This document shows positions 8,501 to 16,845 of a stretch of 64,000 bases of DNA, piece after piece. Both the position numbers and the translations under genes were made by a program. Numbering within the stretch: the first letter of the stretch is position 1; each line of letters begins with the position of its first letter. A model generated the notes under the pieces. It did no database searches and was not told the origin of the DNA. It saw nothing but the letters and a program-made list of their open reading frames with translations. Source of the DNA: Acinetobacter halotolerans (GTDB lineage: Bacteria; Pseudomonadota; Gammaproteobacteria; Pseudomonadales; Moraxellaceae); assembly GCF_004208515.1 (NCBI RefSeq), contig NZ_SGIM01000003.1, positions 332,880-396,879 of the forward strand, in the 5' to 3' direction.

Positions 8501-8842
8501 ATGACGGAACAAGCGCGTGATACAGTAGCGTTAATTCGTGATCAAATTGCGAAACACCCTGTTTTACTTTACATGAAAGGCACTCCACAATTCCCGCAAT
8601 GTGGTTTTTCTGCTCGTGCAGTAGAAGCACTTAGCCAAATTGGTCGTCCATTTGCCTATGTAAATATCTTAGAAAATCAAGATATTCGTGCAACTTTACC
8701 TCAAATTGCGAACTGGCCTACTTTTCCACAATTATGGATAAACGGCGAGCTTATTGGTGGTAGCGATATCATGCTTGAAATGTTCCAAAATGGTGAGTTA
8801 AAACCATTAGTTGAACAACACAGCGCGGCACCTGAGGCCTAA
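8501..8842 (+). CDS. grxD: monothiol glutaredoxin
   Basis: A 113-residue CGFS-type monothiol glutaredoxin that binds and transfers [2Fe-2S] clusters with glutathione. Cys34-Gly-Phe-Ser37 is the active site; KGTPQFPQ before it, the WPTFPQ cis-Pro segment and GGSDIM further on are glutathione-binding elements. I start at the ATG at 8501 with GAGG at 8488-8491; an in-frame TTG at 8486 would leave almost no leader after the clear -10 TATAAT at 8467-8472. It diverges from argD and ends at its own terminator. Cytoplasmic. Confidence 0.95.
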   Translation: MTEQARDTVALIRDQIAKHPVLLYMKGTPQFPQCGFSARAVEALSQIGRPFAYVNILENQDIRATLPQIANWPTFPQLWINGELIGGSDIMLEMFQNGELKPLVEQHSAAPEA

Positions 8843-8854
8843 GCTGTACAAAAG

Positions 8855-8881
8855 AAAGCCAATCAAATGATTGGCTTTTTT
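8855..8881. terminator. grxD terminator
   Basis: AAAGCCAATCA paired with TGATTGGCTTT and a T run, 12 bp after the stop. An A run on the far side may let it serve the convergent gene too. Confidence 0.9.
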
Positions 8882-8893
8882 ATTGAATCAAAT

Positions 8894-9217
8894 TTAATTC
8901 TGATTAAAACCAATGTATCTAAACATTCCTTCCACACCCAAATCAGCTTTATAGATTAGCATTACAGCATAATTGGCTTGCGTCACACTGAGAAAAATAT
9001 TCATGTTTGGATCTTCATGAATTTCCTCAACAGGCTGTGGCAATGCCTCTTCAAAACGATCAGCTATATACTCAAAACCTAAATCCATAGCGATAAACAA
9101 AGTATGTTCACAAGGCTGAATATACTGTTCTTGCTCCCAATCTAAAACTGCATGATCACAATAAGGACAGCAAACATTTGCTGTAGCAGTAGACACTTCA
9201 ACCAGTTGATAAGGCAT
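8894..9217 (-). CDS. small protein with a Cys-rich metal-site motif, unknown
   Basis: A 107-residue cytoplasmic protein. Near residues 16-37 it has CCPYC and, about 17 residues on, C-E-H, which could form a zinc site. The rest is acidic with a hydrophobic C-terminal half that has no clear membrane span. I cannot name a family. The start is taken at the ATG at 9217; a TTG at 9226 is the only upstream alternative and neither has a strong ribosome binding site. It converges on grxD and diverges from the LysR gene. Confidence 0.6.
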   Translation of the reverse strand: MPYQLVEVSTATANVCCPYCDHAVLDWEQEQYIQPCEHTLFIAMDLGFEYIADRFEEALPQPVEEIHEDPNMNIFLSVTQANYAVMLIYKADLGVEGMFRYIGFNQN

Positions 9218-9290
9218 ATTGATCAATCAAAAAAATTTTAACGATTATAAAAGAATTTATGCTTCACAAAAAACATCTACTCATCACTTA

Positions 9291-9333
9291 TTTTTGCAAC
9301 GATATATCTATAAAATAATGAATGTTGCAGAAA
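9291..9333 (+). promoter_or_regulatory. inverted repeat upstream of LysR gene, candidate operator
   Basis: TTTTTGCAAC (9291-9300) and GTTGCAGAAA (9324-9333) form 10-bp arms with one mismatch, 23 bp apart, ending 12 bp before the start codon. The place and dyad symmetry suit autoregulation by the LysR-type protein; the site is inferred from symmetry only. Confidence 0.4.
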
Positions 9334-9345
9334 TGGAATTAAATA

Positions 9346-10266
9346 ATGTTAACTGATTTAGATGATTTTTATTGTTTTGCTCTTGTTGTCGAACATGGTG
9401 GCTTTAGTGCTGCAGAACGTGCCACAGAAATCCCAAAGTCTAAACTCAGCCGTAGAGTCTATAACCTAGAAGAACAATTAGGTGTGCGTCTAATCCAACG
9501 CAGTTCACGTCATTTTGCTGTTACCGACATTGGTATGGATGTTTATCGACATGCTCAAGTGATGATGAATGCCGCTCAAGCAGCGCATGATGCGGTTAAT
9601 CATTTAAGTAGTGAGCCTCGAGGTGTCATAAAAATCGGCGTTCCCGTTGATATTGCTCAAAATCAAATGGCAAAAATCCTTCCAGCTTTTTTGAAGAAAT
9701 ATCCTGAAGTTCGTGTACAAATGATAGTTAGTAATCGCCGTATTGATGTGATCAATGAGGGCGTAGATATTGCCTTACGTGTGCGTTCTAAATTAGATGA
9801 TGATCCGAACTTGGTTTTACGACAGTTTGAAACGATTGAACAGCGCCTGTTTGCCAGCCAAGCTTATTTAAATGAGTTTGGACATTTGACTACACCAGAA
9901 CAGCTGACTGATCATCGTATTATTAGTATGAATGAAGATCATCTCGATCAGCATTTTTTACTATCTGGACCAGACAAGCAACAAAAGAAAATCAAAGTAA
10001 ATCCTGTCATTATGGGCTTAAACCTACTTATGTTGGCAGAGTTAGCCAGTCAAAATTGTGGAGTTGCATTGTTACCTGATAGCATTGCACAGGACTTTGT
10101 TCAGTCTGGTCATTTGGTAACTGTATTACCAGAATGGACCGCTCCGCATGGTATTTTCCATGCCGTTTATCCTTCTCGTAGAGGTTTGTTGCCAGCGGTA
10201 CGTGTATTCATAGACTATTTAGTAGAACAACTAGCTCAATGCTCAACGAAAAAGGTTCGATATTAA
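9346..10266 (+). CDS. LysR-family transcriptional regulator
   Basis: A 306-residue LysR-type regulator. The winged helix-turn-helix occupies residues 1-65 (FALVVEHGGFSAAERATEIPKS with the recognition helix KLSRRVYNLEEQLG), followed by a linker helix and a two-lobe effector domain from about 90 to 295. The sequence looks like the CrgA/AaeR-type subgroup. LysR proteins usually control an adjacent divergent gene; here that is only the small Cys-rich protein. The effector is unknown. Its last codons lie within the hairpin that terminates map. Confidence 0.9.
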   Translation: MLTDLDDFYCFALVVEHGGFSAAERATEIPKSKLSRRVYNLEEQLGVRLIQRSSRHFAVTDIGMDVYRHAQVMMNAAQAAHDAVNHLSSEPRGVIKIGVPVDIAQNQMAKILPAFLKKYPEVRVQMIVSNRRIDVINEGVDIALRVRSKLDDDPNLVLRQFETIEQRLFASQAYLNEFGHLTTPEQLTDHRIISMNEDHLDQHFLLSGPDKQQKKIKVNPVIMGLNLLMLAELASQNCGVALLPDSIAQDFVQSGHLVTVLPEWTAPHGIFHAVYPSRRGLLPAVRVFIDYLVEQLAQCSTKKVRY

Positions 10267-10279
10267 AATATCGAACCTT
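10252..10279. terminator. map terminator overlapping the LysR stop codon
   Basis: AAGGTTCGATATT pairs perfectly with AATATCGAACCTT (13 bp, 2-nt centre). On the minus strand it is followed by TTTTT, so it best serves map. The LysR TAA (10264-10266) lies inside it. Confidence 0.85.
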
Positions 10280-10302
10280 GCTTTACTTCGTAGTGTTTAT
10301 GA

Positions 10303-11097
10303 CTAAATAGCAGGATAAGAACCTGTTCCATTCGGCCATGGTGTTAAAAGTTCAAAACCATCATCTGTGACAGCAACCATATGTTCCCATTGCGCCGATA
10401 ATGATTTATCTTGAGTGACAACCGTCCAACCATCACTCAACTCTTTAATCTGTGGTTTTCCAGCATTCACCATTGGCTCAATCGTAAACACCATGCCCTT
10501 TTTCAATACCATGCCTTGGCCTTTCTGGCCATAATGCAAGATATTCGGTTGTTCATGGTAAACACGTCCGATCCCATGACCACAATATTCACGCACGATA
10601 CTATAGCCTTCACGTTGCGCTACGGATTGAATGGCATGACCAATATCACCCAATGTCGCACCTGGTTTCACCGTATGAATACCCGCTAACATCGCCTCGT
10701 AAGTTGTTTCGACTAATTTTTTTGCTTCTGCTGTTGGTTCACCCACAAAATACATACGACTGGTATCACCAAAATACCCATCTTTAATGACTGCTACATC
10801 GATATTTAAAATATCACCATCTTGCAAAATTCGTTTTGCAGAGGGAATTGCGTGGCAGACTTCTTCATTAACAGAAATACAAGTTGTTTTTGTGAAACCG
10901 TGATAGCCAACATTGGCAGGGATTACTTGCAAGGTATTTATGATATAATCGTTACAGATATCATCTAAATATTCAGTTGAAACACCAGACTTAATATAAG
11001 GACCAATCATTTCCAATACTTGTGCCGCCAAACGCCCTGAGATACGTAGTCTCTCGATATCTTGTTCGGTTTTAATGGTCACAGTAGAAGCTCTCAT
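10303..11097 (-). CDS. map: methionine aminopeptidase, type I
   Basis: A 264-residue enzyme that removes the initiator methionine from nascent proteins. The pita-bread fold ligands are all visible: the two Asp in NIDVAVIKDGYFGDTS, the His in YCGHGIGRVYHE, the Glu in FTIEPM, and the Glu in WEHMVAVT. There is no N-terminal zinc-finger or PxxP extension, so it is the short bacterial type Ia. The ATG at 11097 has AGGA about nine bases upstream. Transcription ends at the hairpin inside the convergent LysR gene. Confidence 0.96.
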   Translation of the reverse strand: MRASTVTIKTEQDIERLRISGRLAAQVLEMIGPYIKSGVSTEYLDDICNDYIINTLQVIPANVGYHGFTKTTCISVNEEVCHAIPSAKRILQDGDILNIDVAVIKDGYFGDTSRMYFVGEPTAEAKKLVETTYEAMLAGIHTVKPGATLGDIGHAIQSVAQREGYSIVREYCGHGIGRVYHEQPNILHYGQKGQGMVLKKGMVFTIEPMVNAGKPQIKELSDGWTVVTQDKSLSAQWEHMVAVTDDGFELLTPWPNGTGSYPAI

Positions 11098-11439
11098 CCG
11101 AGATATTCCTTATTCAAAAACAAATTAATTTGAAAATGCAGATCAAGTATTGCATTACGTATTTCAGATAGTTGTACGCCTCAACGATCAAATCTTCAAT
11201 CATTTTATGACTAAAAGATCATTTTTATTTTACATTTAATTTCAATTATGCCCACAGGGAAAAACGATCGAGTACATGATGCTTGTAAGCGCTTTTTAAC
11301 GAAATTAATTAAGCAATACCACCATGCAGTTCTAATGTAGTCTTTTTAGCCAAAAATAAACCAACTTTCACATAAATTAGTTTCAAATGACCGCACTTAT
11401 GCTCTAAAATCCGCACTTTTATTTTAAACTCCCCTCTTT
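11098..11439. other. intergenic region between map and brnQ
   Basis: A 342-bp A+T-rich divergent promoter region. I see no gene, no strong hairpin and no consensus promoter that I would defend. TATGCT near 11398 is a possible -10 for brnQ without a good -35. Confidence 0.5.
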
Positions 11440-12741
11440 ATGAACCAACTCCGTACGGGAGATATTATTGCTTTAGGTTTTATGACCTTTGCCCTGTTTA
11501 TTGGTGCTGGCAATATTATCTTCCCCCCCATTGTTGCCCAGCAAGCTGGTGAACATGTGTGGCTTGCTGCATTTGGCTTCTTAATCACCGCAGTCGGCCT
11601 GCCTGTGATCACCATCATGGCCTTGTCACGCACGCAAGGTTCAATCGAAACCATCAGCTCGCCACTAGGACGATTTGCCAGTTTATTGCTTACAATCGTC
11701 TGCTATTTAACTGTAGGGCCCTTATTTGCAACCCCACGTACTGCTACTGTTTCCTATGAGATTGGTTTCGCACCTTACTTCGGAACATCAAGTACTAGCC
11801 TTTTCACCTATAGCATCATTTATTTTGCTTTTGTTACCGCGATTTCACTTTATCCAAACAAGTTACTAGACACGGTTGGACATGTGCTTGCGCCATTAAA
11901 AATTATTGCATTGGCAATACTTGGAATTGCTGCATTTGCCATACCGACAGGTTTGATTTCACCACCCATTCACAACTATGTTGCTAGTCCAGTTTCGGAA
12001 GGGTTCGTCAGTGGTTACTTAACCATGGATACTTTAGGTGCTTTGGTCTTTGGTATTGTGATCATTCAAGCAATTCAATCACGTGGTGTGACTGATACTA
12101 AACTCATTACCAAATATGCCATCATCGCAAGTTTAATCGCTGGTGTAGGGCTTACTCTAGTTTATGTCAGCTTATTTAAGCTTGGTTTAGGCAGTCATGA
12201 AGTCGCAGCAAATGCTGATAATGGCGCAATTATTTTGCATGCCTATGTACAACATGCATTTGGTGATTACGGATCATATTTCTTAACGGGTCTCATCTTT
12301 CTCGCATGCATGGTGACTGCAATCGGTTTGACCTGCGCATGTGCCGAATATTTCACCGAGTTGACTGGTTTACCTTACAAATTATTGGTATTCATTCTTA
12401 CAGGTTTTTCGCTATTAATTTCCAATCTAGGTTTAACCAAGTTAATTGCTTTCTCAATTCCTGTATTGAGTGCGATCTATCCACCCGCAATTGTTGTGAT
12501 TATGCTGAGCTTTTTCTGGAGATATTGGAATAAACCTCCTATTGTCGTCGGTTCAGTGACTGGCATTGCTTTTCTGTTCGGTATTATAGAAGCCATTAAA
12601 GCTGCTGGCTTTGGAACTCACCTACCTGCGTTTATTGAGCAATTGCCATTAAATGAACAAAACCTCGCTTGGTTACTTCCGTCAGTCATTGTTCTTGTGA
12701 TTGCAATGATAGTAGATCGAGTGTTGGCAACAACAAAATAA
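11440..12741 (+). CDS. brnQ: branched-chain amino acid transport carrier BrnQ
   Basis: A 433-residue LIVCS-family cation-coupled importer of leucine, isoleucine and valine in the inner membrane, with about 12 hydrophobic spans. The opening MNQLRTGDIIALGFMTFALFIGAGNIIFPP is nearly the textbook family signature and fixes the start, although no Shine-Dalgarno-like sequence precedes the ATG (only CCCCTCTTT). A C7 run at 11523-11529 encodes the IFPP turn. It appears to be a single-gene unit. Length and pattern are normal. Confidence 0.93.
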   Translation: MNQLRTGDIIALGFMTFALFIGAGNIIFPPIVAQQAGEHVWLAAFGFLITAVGLPVITIMALSRTQGSIETISSPLGRFASLLLTIVCYLTVGPLFATPRTATVSYEIGFAPYFGTSSTSLFTYSIIYFAFVTAISLYPNKLLDTVGHVLAPLKIIALAILGIAAFAIPTGLISPPIHNYVASPVSEGFVSGYLTMDTLGALVFGIVIIQAIQSRGVTDTKLITKYAIIASLIAGVGLTLVYVSLFKLGLGSHEVAANADNGAIILHAYVQHAFGDYGSYFLTGLIFLACMVTAIGLTCACAEYFTELTGLPYKLLVFILTGFSLLISNLGLTKLIAFSIPVLSAIYPPAIVVIMLSFFWRYWNKPPIVVGSVTGIAFLFGIIEAIKAAGFGTHLPAFIEQLPLNEQNLAWLLPSVIVLVIAMIVDRVLATTK

Positions 12742-13143
12742 GATGATTTGTCGTTAAAATAGTGTTTTATCCAAACATGATTTTTGCTATACAAAAAATA
12801 TTCCTTTATCCAGCGGATGTTTTTTGTTTACGACAAATTATTCTCACCTAGATACCATTATTCTGTATAAATCATGAGGTTTCCCCCCCAAAACACAAAG
12901 TTACTCATTTAAATTTTATGCTTAAGTTTTTCAAATTGTAAAAAAATGAACTTGATATTTAACAAAAAATACCAGCAATACACATTTAAAATACTAAAAC
13001 ACCTTAGAAATCAAACCCCTTATAACTTTATTCAAAAAAAATATATATTTACCTATTGAATTAAGGTCAAAATCGCAGTACAACTTTAATAACAATTCCG
13101 ACGAAATTACATGGTTTTGTCATCACAACAAGGAGGGATGGAG
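12742..13143. other. intergenic region downstream of brnQ
   Basis: About 400 bp, very A+T-rich. It holds a 9-bp inverted pair ATTTGTCGT (12746-12754) and ACGACAAAT (12831-12839), too far apart for a normal terminator, and a C7 run near 12883-12889. No gene is evident. AAGGAGGG at 13130-13136 is the ribosome binding site of the next gene. Confidence 0.5.
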
Positions 13144-13404
13144 ATGTTATCAACACATTTCAACAAGCAAGTCTTCATTAACACTCTGAAGACCAATGAT
13201 TCAATTATTTATGCCATTACCACACTTGCATTAATGGCTACACTGTTATTTCAGGGTGCCATTAAAGGCAACTTGAAACCTGAATATTTTGTTTACGCAC
13301 TGATTGTCTCATTGGCATTTTGTGTATGGGCAGTCGTTGATCAAAAATTCCGACAGCTCAGTCTCGCACGCAAGATAAAATCTTTAAGGAAAGTGGATGA
13401 GTGA
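13144..13404 (+). CDS. small two-span membrane protein, unknown
   Basis: An 86-residue protein with two hydrophobic spans, roughly residues 18-40 and 48-68, followed by a basic C-terminal tail (KFRQLSLARKIKSLRK). Both ends probably face the cytoplasm. The ATG at 13144 is chosen because GGAGG lies seven bases before it; the ATG at 13138 is too close and the one at 13111 lacks a site. I recognise no family. It converges with another small membrane protein across a shared terminator. Confidence 0.65.
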   Translation: MLSTHFNKQVFINTLKTNDSIIYAITTLALMATLLFQGAIKGNLKPEYFVYALIVSLAFCVWAVVDQKFRQLSLARKIKSLRKVDE

Positions 13405-13418
13405 TCATCCATTTTTTT
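13394..13418 (+). terminator. terminator overlapping the end of the small membrane protein gene
   Basis: TGGATGA (13394-13400) pairs with TCATCCA (13405-13411) followed by seven T residues. The stop codon TGA is in the loop. Confidence 0.7.
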
Positions 13419-13872
13419 AATTCAGAAATTTAGCAATTGTTCCAAATACCAATACTGCTGTCGCACCTAGCTCAACAACAATTAAACTCAGCATAATGAG
13501 ACTCATTGACCAAGCAGGAAGTGTCCATCGCCCTAATTGATGCGGTTGTTTGAATTGATTGGTGGTATCCTTTAAAAAGCCATGAATGATATAAGTCAAA
13601 ATTGACATTGCAAAAAAGAATAAATTTGCAATGACGCAAAACAAAGCAATAGTTTCTGATAAAACGGTAAAATAACTTAAAACAGCAAGAATCAAACTCG
13701 CAGCAGCATAAAGTAGGCTACTACGATGGGCAATATCTACATAATAATGTGCTCTCGCTTGTTCTGTTTTTCTAATCTGATAATACTTCCACACGCCTGT
13801 CAGCATACCAATCCATAAAAAGACCCCACTAAACACAATCGCAATTTGTGTTGAGCTATTCAAATCATACAT
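13417..13872 (-). CDS. four-span integral membrane protein, unknown
   Basis: A 151-residue protein with four predicted spans at about 9-28, 52-71, 74-98 and 121-148, joined by short polar loops. The basic loop after the first span (KYYQIRKTEQARAH) suggests that this side is cytoplasmic. No motif or family recognised. Its stop lies within the T run of the terminator of the convergent gene. The ATG at 13872 is supported only by the hydrophobic profile starting soon after it. Confidence 0.65.
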   Translation of the reverse strand: MYDLNSSTQIAIVFSGVFLWIGMLTGVWKYYQIRKTEQARAHYYVDIAHRSSLLYAAASLILAVLSYFTVLSETIALFCVIANLFFFAMSILTYIIHGFLKDTTNQFKQPHQLGRWTLPAWSMSLIMLSLIVVELGATAVLVFGTIAKFLN

Positions 13873-13985
13873 CGTACTTCCCCAATATAAATATGATTCA
13901 TTATGCGCATCTATATTACCTAAAAATTGACTTTATAGTCATTTTTTAATCGAGTTTCTTTTTAGAACTCATGTAAAGTGAAATA

Positions 13986-14867
13986 ATGCAATTACAAGAG
14001 TATTTTCAAATGAATACCTATGAATCATGCTGGATCAATTGTAAAGATGGTTACCAACTGGCTGCGCAATTTTATCCAGCCCAAGGCAGTAGCAAGAATT
14101 ATCCTATTTTGATTTGTCCTGCAACTGGAATCACCAAAACCTTCTACCATTCTTTCGCTGAATGGTTAAGTCAACAAGGTTATAGTGTGCTCAGCTTTGA
14201 TTTTAGAGGAATTGGGAAATCATTACATGGAGCATTAAAAGACTCAACCGCGAGTATTAACGATTGGGGATTATTAGACATTCCTGCAGCCGTTGAAACA
14301 CTGTTGCATCATACACAAGCTGAGAAAGTGATCATCATTGGACACAGTGCTGGTGGACAGCTAATTGGCATTAACCCCAATTATGAGAAAGTCGCTAAAG
14401 TAGTCGCAATTGCAGGTTCTACTGGACATGTAAAAGGATTAAAAGGTAAGACCAAGCTTTTAGCACCTGTTATGTTTCATATCGTTTTTCCCCTCTCGAG
14501 CCTTATTAAAGGTTACGGTGCGGCTCGATTTATTGGTATGGGTGAAAATTTACCTAAAAATGTGGCGAAACAATGGGCTGAATTTTGCAGCAAACCAGGT
14601 TATGTCATGAATGCGATTGGTAAAAGCATATTTGAAGATTATCACCAAGAGATTCAATGTCCTATCACCTCATTTTGGGCGACAGATGATGAGATTGCGA
14701 CCCAAGCAAACGTCAAAGAGCTACTCGGTTTATATCCAAATGCCAAGACCAAGTTAATTGAGCTCAAACCTCAACAACATGGCTATAAACAGATTGGACA
14801 TATGTTGATGTTTAAAAAATCACATCATAAATTATGGCCCATTATCGAAAGTGAATTAATTATCTAA
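13986..14867 (+). CDS. alpha/beta hydrolase
   Basis: A 293-residue serine hydrolase of the alpha/beta fold. The nucleophile is the Ser in the elbow IIIGHSAGGQ (about residue 119), preceded by the oxyanion segment ICPATGITK. The likely acid is in FWATDDEIA and the catalytic His in the late QQHGYKQIGHM stretch. LSFDFRGIGKS is typical of strand 4 and its following loop. There is no signal peptide, so it is probably cytoplasmic. A second ATG at 14010 is an equally good start. Substrate unknown. A strong terminator follows. Confidence 0.85.
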   Translation: MQLQEYFQMNTYESCWINCKDGYQLAAQFYPAQGSSKNYPILICPATGITKTFYHSFAEWLSQQGYSVLSFDFRGIGKSLHGALKDSTASINDWGLLDIPAAVETLLHHTQAEKVIIIGHSAGGQLIGINPNYEKVAKVVAIAGSTGHVKGLKGKTKLLAPVMFHIVFPLSSLIKGYGAARFIGMGENLPKNVAKQWAEFCSKPGYVMNAIGKSIFEDYHQEIQCPITSFWATDDEIATQANVKELLGLYPNAKTKLIELKPQQHGYKQIGHMLMFKKSHHKLWPIIESELII

Positions 14868-14902
14868 TCAAAAACGCTCTATACCTTAAGATTCATGCTT
14901 TT

Positions 14903-14940
14903 CGCATCTAAACTCGTAATCCAGTTTAGATGCGTTTTTT
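14903..14940 (+). terminator. terminator of the alpha/beta hydrolase gene
   Basis: CGCATCTAAACT pairs with AGTTTAGATGCG (12 bp, 8-nt loop) followed by six T residues. Confidence 0.92.
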
Positions 14941-15568
14941 ATCGTGAATGGATGAAACCCATTTGCTAGCTATAATTTTTGCTTTCCCATCAATTAATTT
15001 TGCTTGCTCAACAACAACATTCATTAGAATTTCTTAACAAAGAACACTTTTAGAGTAAATATTCTAAATTTTATTACTATAAGTGTGATAAAGCATGTAT
15101 TTATTCAACTTTCATCCACACCACTTATCCGTAATATTTTAACCAAATGATTAAAACAAACGTCTGTATTTTTTATGTTTTTAATGATTATTTATTTTGT
15201 AAATATACTGATTTCGTATTTTTATGACATTTTAGACAGAATTTTTTATAAAAAAGTCACGTCAAAACGTATCGTTTTTTCCTACAATACACTTATTCTA
15301 CAAATGAGCAGAAATGTAAAATTGTAGGAATATCACTGAAGTAAAATGATTTAGGTTATACATCATTCATTACAAATTTATGTGAATTTTGTGATAATTC
15401 CCTTAATCATTTATAAAGATAATTCCATAATTATCTTTGGGTAGATTTGCTATAAATGAAATGATGAAAAAATCAGAAAAGGTTTTTTTAGCAGATAAAT
15501 TGTAGACATTTCATGGAATCTAAGAGCGACGCTATATTGCTCTATATACAAGCATGGGAAAGAAGTAA
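14941..15568. other. long A+T-rich non-coding region upstream of marR-family gene
   Basis: About 630 bp without an open frame of note on either strand. It includes a short dyad AAAACGTATCGTTTT near 15262 and a TGCTATAAA stretch near 15449 that could be an extended -10. The length is unusual for this window and leaves room for a small RNA or regulatory sites, but nothing is proven. Confidence 0.45.
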
Positions 15569-16033
15569 ATGACAAAGAAATATGCGCGTTTTTTACCTAC
15601 AGCCGATTCATTTAAGCTAGAAGATTTTCCATACTATTGGATCTCTCAAGTAAATTCTCAGTACGTTCAAAACATTGACAACGTGCTTAAGAAATATGGT
15701 TTAGACAACTCTCGCCGTCGTATTTTAATTGCATTGGACGTTAAACCTCATGCCAGTGTGTCTGAACTTTCAGATATGGTCATTTCAAAAATGTCTACAA
15801 CAACTAAAATCGTTTATCGCTTGAAAGATGAAGGGTATATTGAAACTTATTCTTGCAAAGATGATGGACGCATTACTCGTGTTTATCTAACTGACAAGGG
15901 CAAGGAAATGGTCATAAAAATCAATGATCTTACCTCTGTGATTTTAGAACAATCTTTTGATGGCTTAACTCCCCTTCAGATCGAAAAAACAATGGAAATT
16001 CTGAAACATATGTTTAAAAATCTTGCGCGTTGA
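15569..16033 (+). CDS. MarR-family transcriptional regulator
   Basis: A 154-residue winged-helix regulator. The helix-turn-helix spans about residues 63-92 (ASVSELSDMVISKMSTTTKIVYRLKDEG), the wing is at 93-108 (YIETYSCKDDGRITRVYLT), and helices at both ends form the dimer interface. MarR proteins usually bind dyads near their own promoter and release them on binding small phenolics. No target gene is adjacent, only the long upstream spacer. GGGAAAGAAG precedes the ATG. Gene ends at a strong shared terminator. Confidence 0.9.
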   Translation: MTKKYARFLPTADSFKLEDFPYYWISQVNSQYVQNIDNVLKKYGLDNSRRRILIALDVKPHASVSELSDMVISKMSTTTKIVYRLKDEGYIETYSCKDDGRITRVYLTDKGKEMVIKINDLTSVILEQSFDGLTPLQIEKTMEILKHMFKNLAR

Positions 16034-16048
16034 TTTTTTTGCTGAAAT

Positions 16049-16077
16049 AAAAAAGGCTTCTAAAAGAAGCCTTTTTT
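16049..16077. terminator. bidirectional terminator (marR-family / SRAP genes)
   Basis: AAAAAAGGCTTCT pairs with AGAAGCCTTTTTT, a 13-bp stem between convergent genes. Confidence 0.93.
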
Positions 16078-16097
16078 ATTTAGATCATTTAAGAAAT

Positions 16098-16766
16098 CTA
16101 AAATGAGTCGAACATATTTAGCTGAGGCGTAATTTTTTCTATCTTTGGTTTAGGCACATGTGAACATTCAAACTCATCTACAGGAAAACCCTGCATAAAA
16201 TCGAAGAGTTGATTGGGTTGTTTTAAATTCAGCCATTCATCTAAACGATCATGAGGAATAACCACAACTGATCGTTTTACATCACCTGGCTCATGAAAAT
16301 CTTTCATCAGTGGATGGTCAATTGCATTCATCGTTAACATGGTTGCAGAACGAATAATCTGATCATTTAATTTTCGAATCTCATAAAGTGCCGCAATAAA
16401 AAAACCTTTGCCATCTTTACGGCGAACTCCCCATCTTTGCGGCTTATGATCAATATATTTACTTTCATAAAACTCTGAGACAGGGATAACACCAAACTTA
16501 CACTTAGAAGCTGCTTCTTGAAAGCTTGGCTTCTGAAAAATTGTTTCGTGTCGCGCGTTATAAGTATGCTTAGTGATAAGAGTATCTTCTGACCATTTAG
16601 GCACCAAGCCAAACAATACCTCACGCCATTCTAGACCTTGTTCTGATTTAAACAATAAAGGGGTTTTATAACTTGGATAGACCTCATCCGCATATTCAAA
16701 AGGAATAAGCGGCAGTTCAAGTTGCTGGACCTGCTGAAAAGTCAAAGGTTTATAATTGGCACACAT
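16098..16766 (-). CDS. SOS response-associated peptidase (SRAP, YedK/HMCES-like)
   Basis: A 222-residue SRAP-domain protein that in E. coli (YedK) and humans (HMCES) crosslinks covalently to abasic sites in single-stranded DNA. The key residues are in place: Cys2 after Met removal, Asn70 (TYNARHET), Glu98 (VSEFYE) and a His at about 158 in the position of the family HxRMP motif. The start is fixed by the need for Cys at position 2. Downstream is the terminator shared with the MarR gene. No LexA box was seen by eye upstream. Confidence 0.9.
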   Translation of the reverse strand: MCANYKPLTFQQVQQLELPLIPFEYADEVYPSYKTPLLFKSEQGLEWREVLFGLVPKWSEDTLITKHTYNARHETIFQKPSFQEAASKCKFGVIPVSEFYESKYIDHKPQRWGVRRKDGKGFFIAALYEIRKLNDQIIRSATMLTMNAIDHPLMKDFHEPGDVKRSVVVIPHDRLDEWLNLKQPNQLFDFMQGFPVDEFECSHVPKPKIEKITPQLNMFDSF

Positions 16767-16805
16767 AAGATCACTTAATCATACAACACTCAAAAATAAG
16801 ATAAT

Positions 16806-16828
16806 AAAAAGGAGGCTTGTTCACCTCC
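16806..16828 (-). terminator. terminator of the 2OG oxygenase gene
   Basis: On the minus strand GGAGG, 8-nt loop, CCTCC, then TTTTTATT. Short stem, but correctly placed 18 bp after the stop. Confidence 0.65.
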
Positions 16829-16845
16829 TCACATAGCTAAAAAGG

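Noticed and set aside
12746..12839. Inverted pair ATTTGTCGT/ACGACAAAT after brnQ as a terminator
   Set aside because: The arms are 76 bp apart and no U tract follows, so it is not a usable intrinsic terminator.
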